The notes under the pieces were generated by a model that saw only the letters and a list, made by a program, of their open reading frames with translations, was not told the DNA's origin and searched no databases. A stretch of 64,000 bases of DNA from [Zimmermannella] faecalis ATCC 13722 (GTDB lineage Bacteria; Actinomycetota; Actinomycetes; Actinomycetales; Microbacteriaceae). Position 1 is the stretch's first letter. The number at the start of each line of letters is the position of its first letter. This document shows positions 62,027 to 64,000 of the stretch, one piece after another. The position numbers were made by a program, and so were the translations under genes. The stretch spans positions 518,836 through 582,835 of the forward strand of contig NZ_KB907074.1 of assembly GCF_000381765.1 (NCBI RefSeq). The letters run 5' to 3'.

Positions 62027-62647
62027 TCAGTCGGCGGTAACCCAGTCGCCCTGCTTCTCGGCGCCGATCGTCGTGTCGGGCCCGTGGCCCGTCTTCACGA
62101 TGACGTCGTCACCGAGGGGGAATAGCCGCTCCTGAATCGAGCGCTCGAGCGTTGCACGATCGCTGAAGCTTCGACCGGTCGCTCCCGGGCCGCCCTGGAA
62201 GAGCGTGTCGCCGGTGAAGACAACACCGAGCTCCGGCACGGCGAGGCAGACCGCGCCCGGCGCGTGCCCCGGCGTCGCGATCACGCGCACGAGGGTGTCG
62301 CCGACGCGGAGTTCCTGCCCGTCGCGCAGCTCCCCGTCGGGTTTGCGGTCGGGATGCGTGAGGTTCCACACCTCGGCGTCGTCGGGGTTGAGCAGAATCG
62401 GCGCCCCGGTGGCGTCTGCGAGCTGCGGCGCATACCGCACGTGGTCGTCGTGTGCGTGCGTGCAGACAATCGCGACCACCTTGCGGTCGCCGACGAGCTT
62501 GAGAATCGCGTCGACGTCGTGCGGGGCGTCGATCACGAGGCACTCGTGGTCATCGCCGAGCACCCAGACGTTGTTGTCGACGTCGAACGTCTCGCCGTCG
62601 AGCGAGAACGTGCCCGACGTCACGGTGTGGTCGATGCGCGCGGTCAT
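62027..62647 (-). CDS. Metallo-beta-lactamase-fold hydrolase, probably S-formylmycothiol hydrolase-like
   Basis: A 206-residue MBL enzyme with the zinc motif [10 protein letters not shown], a second His in [12 protein letters not shown] and an Asp in [10 protein letters not shown]: glyoxalase-II-like. It follows mscR with an ATGA overlap, and in actinobacteria this pair handles formaldehyde: MscR makes S-formylmycothiol and an MBL enzyme would hydrolyse it to formate and mycothiol. The enzymatic role is inferred from this pairing. Confidence 0.85.
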   Translation of the reverse strand: MTARIDHTVTSGTFSLDGETFDVDNNVWVLGDDHECLVIDAPHDVDAILKLVGDRKVVAIVCTHAHDDHVRYAPQLADATGAPILLNPDDAEVWNLTHPDRKPDGELRDGQELRVGDTLVRVIATPGHAPGAVCLAVPELGVVFTGDTLFQGGPGATGRSFSDRATLERSIQERLFPLGDDVIVKTGHGPDTTIGAEKQGDWVTAD

Positions 62648-63741
62648 GCGTCGGCCCCGTCGAGAACCACGACGCTGCGAAGTACCTCGCCGCGGTGCAT
62701 CCGCTCGAATGCCGCGTCGATGTCGCGAATACCGATCTCTTCGCTGACGAACTCGTCGAGGGGCAGACGACCCTGCAGGTAGAGGTCGGTGAGCATCGGG
62801 AAATCGCGTTCGGGCAGGCAGTCGCCGTACCAGCTCGACTTCAGTGCGCCGCCGCGACCAAAGATCTCGGCGAGGGGAAGCGTAAGCTGCATCTCGGGGG
62901 TCGGCACGCCGACGAGCACGACGCGGCCGGCGAGGTCACGCGCGTAGAACGCCTGCTCATAGGTCTCGGGGCGGCCAACCGCTTCGATGACGACGTCGGC
63001 ACCGTAGCCGCCCGTCACCTCGCGAATCGCTTCGACCGCATCCCGCTCGCGCGAGTTCACGACGTGCGTCGCGCCGAGCTCGCGCGCCTTGGCGAGCTTG
63101 CGGTCGTCGACGTCGACCGCAACGATCGTCGTCGCGCCCGCGAGCCGGGCACCTGCAATCGCCGCGGTGCCGACGCCGCCGCAGCCGATCACGGCAACTG
63201 ACTCGCCGCGCTGCACCGCGCCCGTGTTCATCGCGGCGCCGATGCCCGCCATGATGCCGCAACCGAGGAGGCCGGCCGCAGCTGGCCGAGCCTCGGGGTT
63301 CACCTTCGTGCACTGTCCGGCCGCGACGAGCGTCTTGTCGATGAAGGCACCGATGCCGAGGGCGGGCGAGAGCTCGGTGCCGTCCTCGAGCGTCATCTTC
63401 TGGGTCGCATTCGCGGTGTTGAAGCAGTACCAGGGCTGCCCGCGCTTGCAGGCGCGACACTCGCCGCACACGGCTCGCCAGTTGAGCACAACGTAGTCGC
63501 CGGGAGCGACGTTCGTGACGCCGTCGCCGACGGCCTCGACGACGCCGGCCGCCTCGTGGCCGAGGAGGTAGGGATACTCGTCGCCAATGCCGCCGCGCAC
63601 GTAGTGAAGGTCGGTGTGGCAGACGCCGGAGGCCTGGATGCGCACGACAGCCTCGCCCGGGCCCGGGTCGGGCACGTTGATCGTGACGAGTTCAACCGGA
63701 GCGTCTTTGGCTCGGGAGATCACTCCCTGTACCTGTTGCAT
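62644..63741 (-). CDS. mscR: S-(hydroxymethyl)mycothiol dehydrogenase
   Basis: A 365-residue zinc alcohol dehydrogenase of the mycothiol-dependent formaldehyde dehydrogenase group, also known to reduce S-nitrosomycothiol. Catalytic zinc ligands are in [11 protein letters not shown] and LLGHEAAG; the structural zinc loop is [15 protein letters not shown]; the NAD motif is [26 protein letters not shown] lies six bases before the ATG. The MBL hydrolase gene is coupled to it. No sigma-R box is seen upstream although mycothiol genes are SigR targets elsewhere. Confidence 0.92.
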   Translation of the reverse strand: MQQVQGVISRAKDAPVELVTINVPDPGPGEAVVRIQASGVCHTDLHYVRGGIGDEYPYLLGHEAAGVVEAVGDGVTNVAPGDYVVLNWRAVCGECRACKRGQPWYCFNTANATQKMTLEDGTELSPALGIGAFIDKTLVAAGQCTKVNPEARPAAAGLLGCGIMAGIGAAMNTGAVQRGESVAVIGCGGVGTAAIAGARLAGATTIVAVDVDDRKLAKARELGATHVVNSRERDAVEAIREVTGGYGADVVIEAVGRPETYEQAFYARDLAGRVVLVGVPTPEMQLTLPLAEIFGRGGALKSSWYGDCLPERDFPMLTDLYLQGRLPLDEFVSEEIGIRDIDAAFERMHRGEVLRSVVVLDGADA

Positions 63742-63781
63742 GGGGTTCCTTTGTTCGAGATGGGGTCGTGTAACTGGAGAA

Positions 63782-63811
63782 GGGGCGGGCCGATCGTGTG
63801 ATCAGCCCCCC
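63782..63811 (-). terminator. Terminator-like hairpin after the CsbD-like gene
   Basis: On the minus strand GGGGGGCTGATC pairs with GATCGGCCCGCCCC, with one bulged G, around ACAC; a pyrimidine run TTCTCC follows. It lies between the CsbD-like stop and mscR. Confidence 0.5.
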
Positions 63812-63826
63812 ACTCTCGTTCAGGGG

Positions 63827-64000
63827 TTACTTGCCGCGAAGCTTGTCGATGCCGTCCGAGATGCCGTCCTTGACATTCTCGAGGCCCTGCTTGAGGCCAG
63901 CGCTGGCCTGGTCGGCCTTGCCCTCGCGCTCAAGGTCCTTGTTGTCGGTTGCGGCACCGACTCCTTCCTTGCCCTGTCCAAGGAGTTCTTCGCCCTTGTT
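63827..64000 (-). CDS. CsbD-family stress-response protein, C-terminal part (cut by window edge)
   Basis: The last 57 residues and TAA stop of a small hydrophilic protein are present; the start lies past position 64000. The repeated GKEGVGAATDNKDLEREGKADQ and NVKDGISDGIDKLRGK match CsbD-like general-stress proteins (about 55-70 residues in full). Such proteins are induced by stress in many bacteria; molecular role unknown. Confidence 0.85.
   Translation of the reverse strand, partial: NKGEELLGQGKEGVGAATDNKDLEREGKADQASAGLKQGLENVKDGISDGIDKLRGK

Noticed and set aside
63742..63826. Sigma-R promoter upstream of mscR
   Set aside because: No GGAAT-N18/19-GTT on the minus strand in this interval; the nearest is GGAAC right before the start codon.

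Overview
The window is 64 kb of GC-rich chromosome from an actinobacterium, most like a member of the Microbacteriaceae (order Micrococcales). The signs are the fused 2-oxoglutarate decarboxylase Kgd, a SigR/RsrA redox switch, a mycothiol-dependent formaldehyde dehydrogenase, GuaB1, DUF3039, the gene set prfB-ftsE-ftsX-smpB-ssrA, and a Tad pilus cluster of actinobacterial type. The family assignment is inference. Coding density is high and gene order looks like ordinary chromosome: no phage, insertion sequence, plasmid or CRISPR signature was seen.

Layout. 1-10.7 kb: the end of an amidase, ung and an S51-like gene; the methionine pair metY-metX; a GT87-type membrane glycosyltransferase with NAD(P)HX dehydratase; two CorC/CNNM-type membrane proteins; guaB1. 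10.8-18.8 kb: kgd, then a thiamine operon (thiO-thiS-thiG-thiF) behind a TPP riboswitch, with thiE divergent. 18.8-26.5 kb: rsrA-sigR, aroA-rsgA-hisN, a DHA2-type exporter, a MetE-like gene and aroQ. 26.5-34.7 kb: tmRNA, a large secreted or surface-exposed membrane protein, smpB, ftsX, ftsE, the methionine importer pair metS/metP, and prfB. 34.7-41.2 kb: a GntR regulator with a sugar-acid dehydratase, then a seven-gene Tad/Flp pilus cluster. 41.3-47.5 kb: nitronate monooxygenase, tRNA-Leu, a Zur-controlled pair (zinc-free L36 and a degenerate COG0523 protein), rdgB-rph-murI, and pncB. 47.5-54.3 kb: a Tat translocase operon next to a Tat-exported lipoprotein dioxygenase, DUF3039, an ABC exporter, a nitrilase and a very acidic small protein. 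54.4-64 kb: a COG2984-type ABC importer, an Lrp-hydrolase-membrane protein operon, a MarR gene with a clear operator, a ThDP enzyme, a mycothiol formaldehyde-detoxification pair, and the end of a CsbD-like gene.

Genes that work together: metX makes O-acetylhomoserine for metY, and metPS imports methionine; thiO/S/G/F build the thiazole moiety and thiE joins it to the pyrimidine; sigR/rsrA sense thiol stress and mscR is a mycothiol enzyme; ssrA, smpB and prfB are translation termination and rescue functions, and they lie within 8 kb of each other around the ftsEX division genes.

The most striking signals are regulatory. There is a sigma-R-type promoter upstream of sigR that overlaps the aroA start codon, together with a second promoter and second start codon. 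The TPP aptamer merges with the thiO Shine-Dalgarno sequence. A Zur box controls zinc-sparing genes. A two-copy long palindromic element (core GCGAACTGACGGCAATT) lies near tmRNA and tRNA-Leu. Many genes (about 15) carry a -10 hexamer such as TAGACT 6-8 bases before the start codon, which implies leaderless transcripts. No wholly novel multi-gene system was identified.
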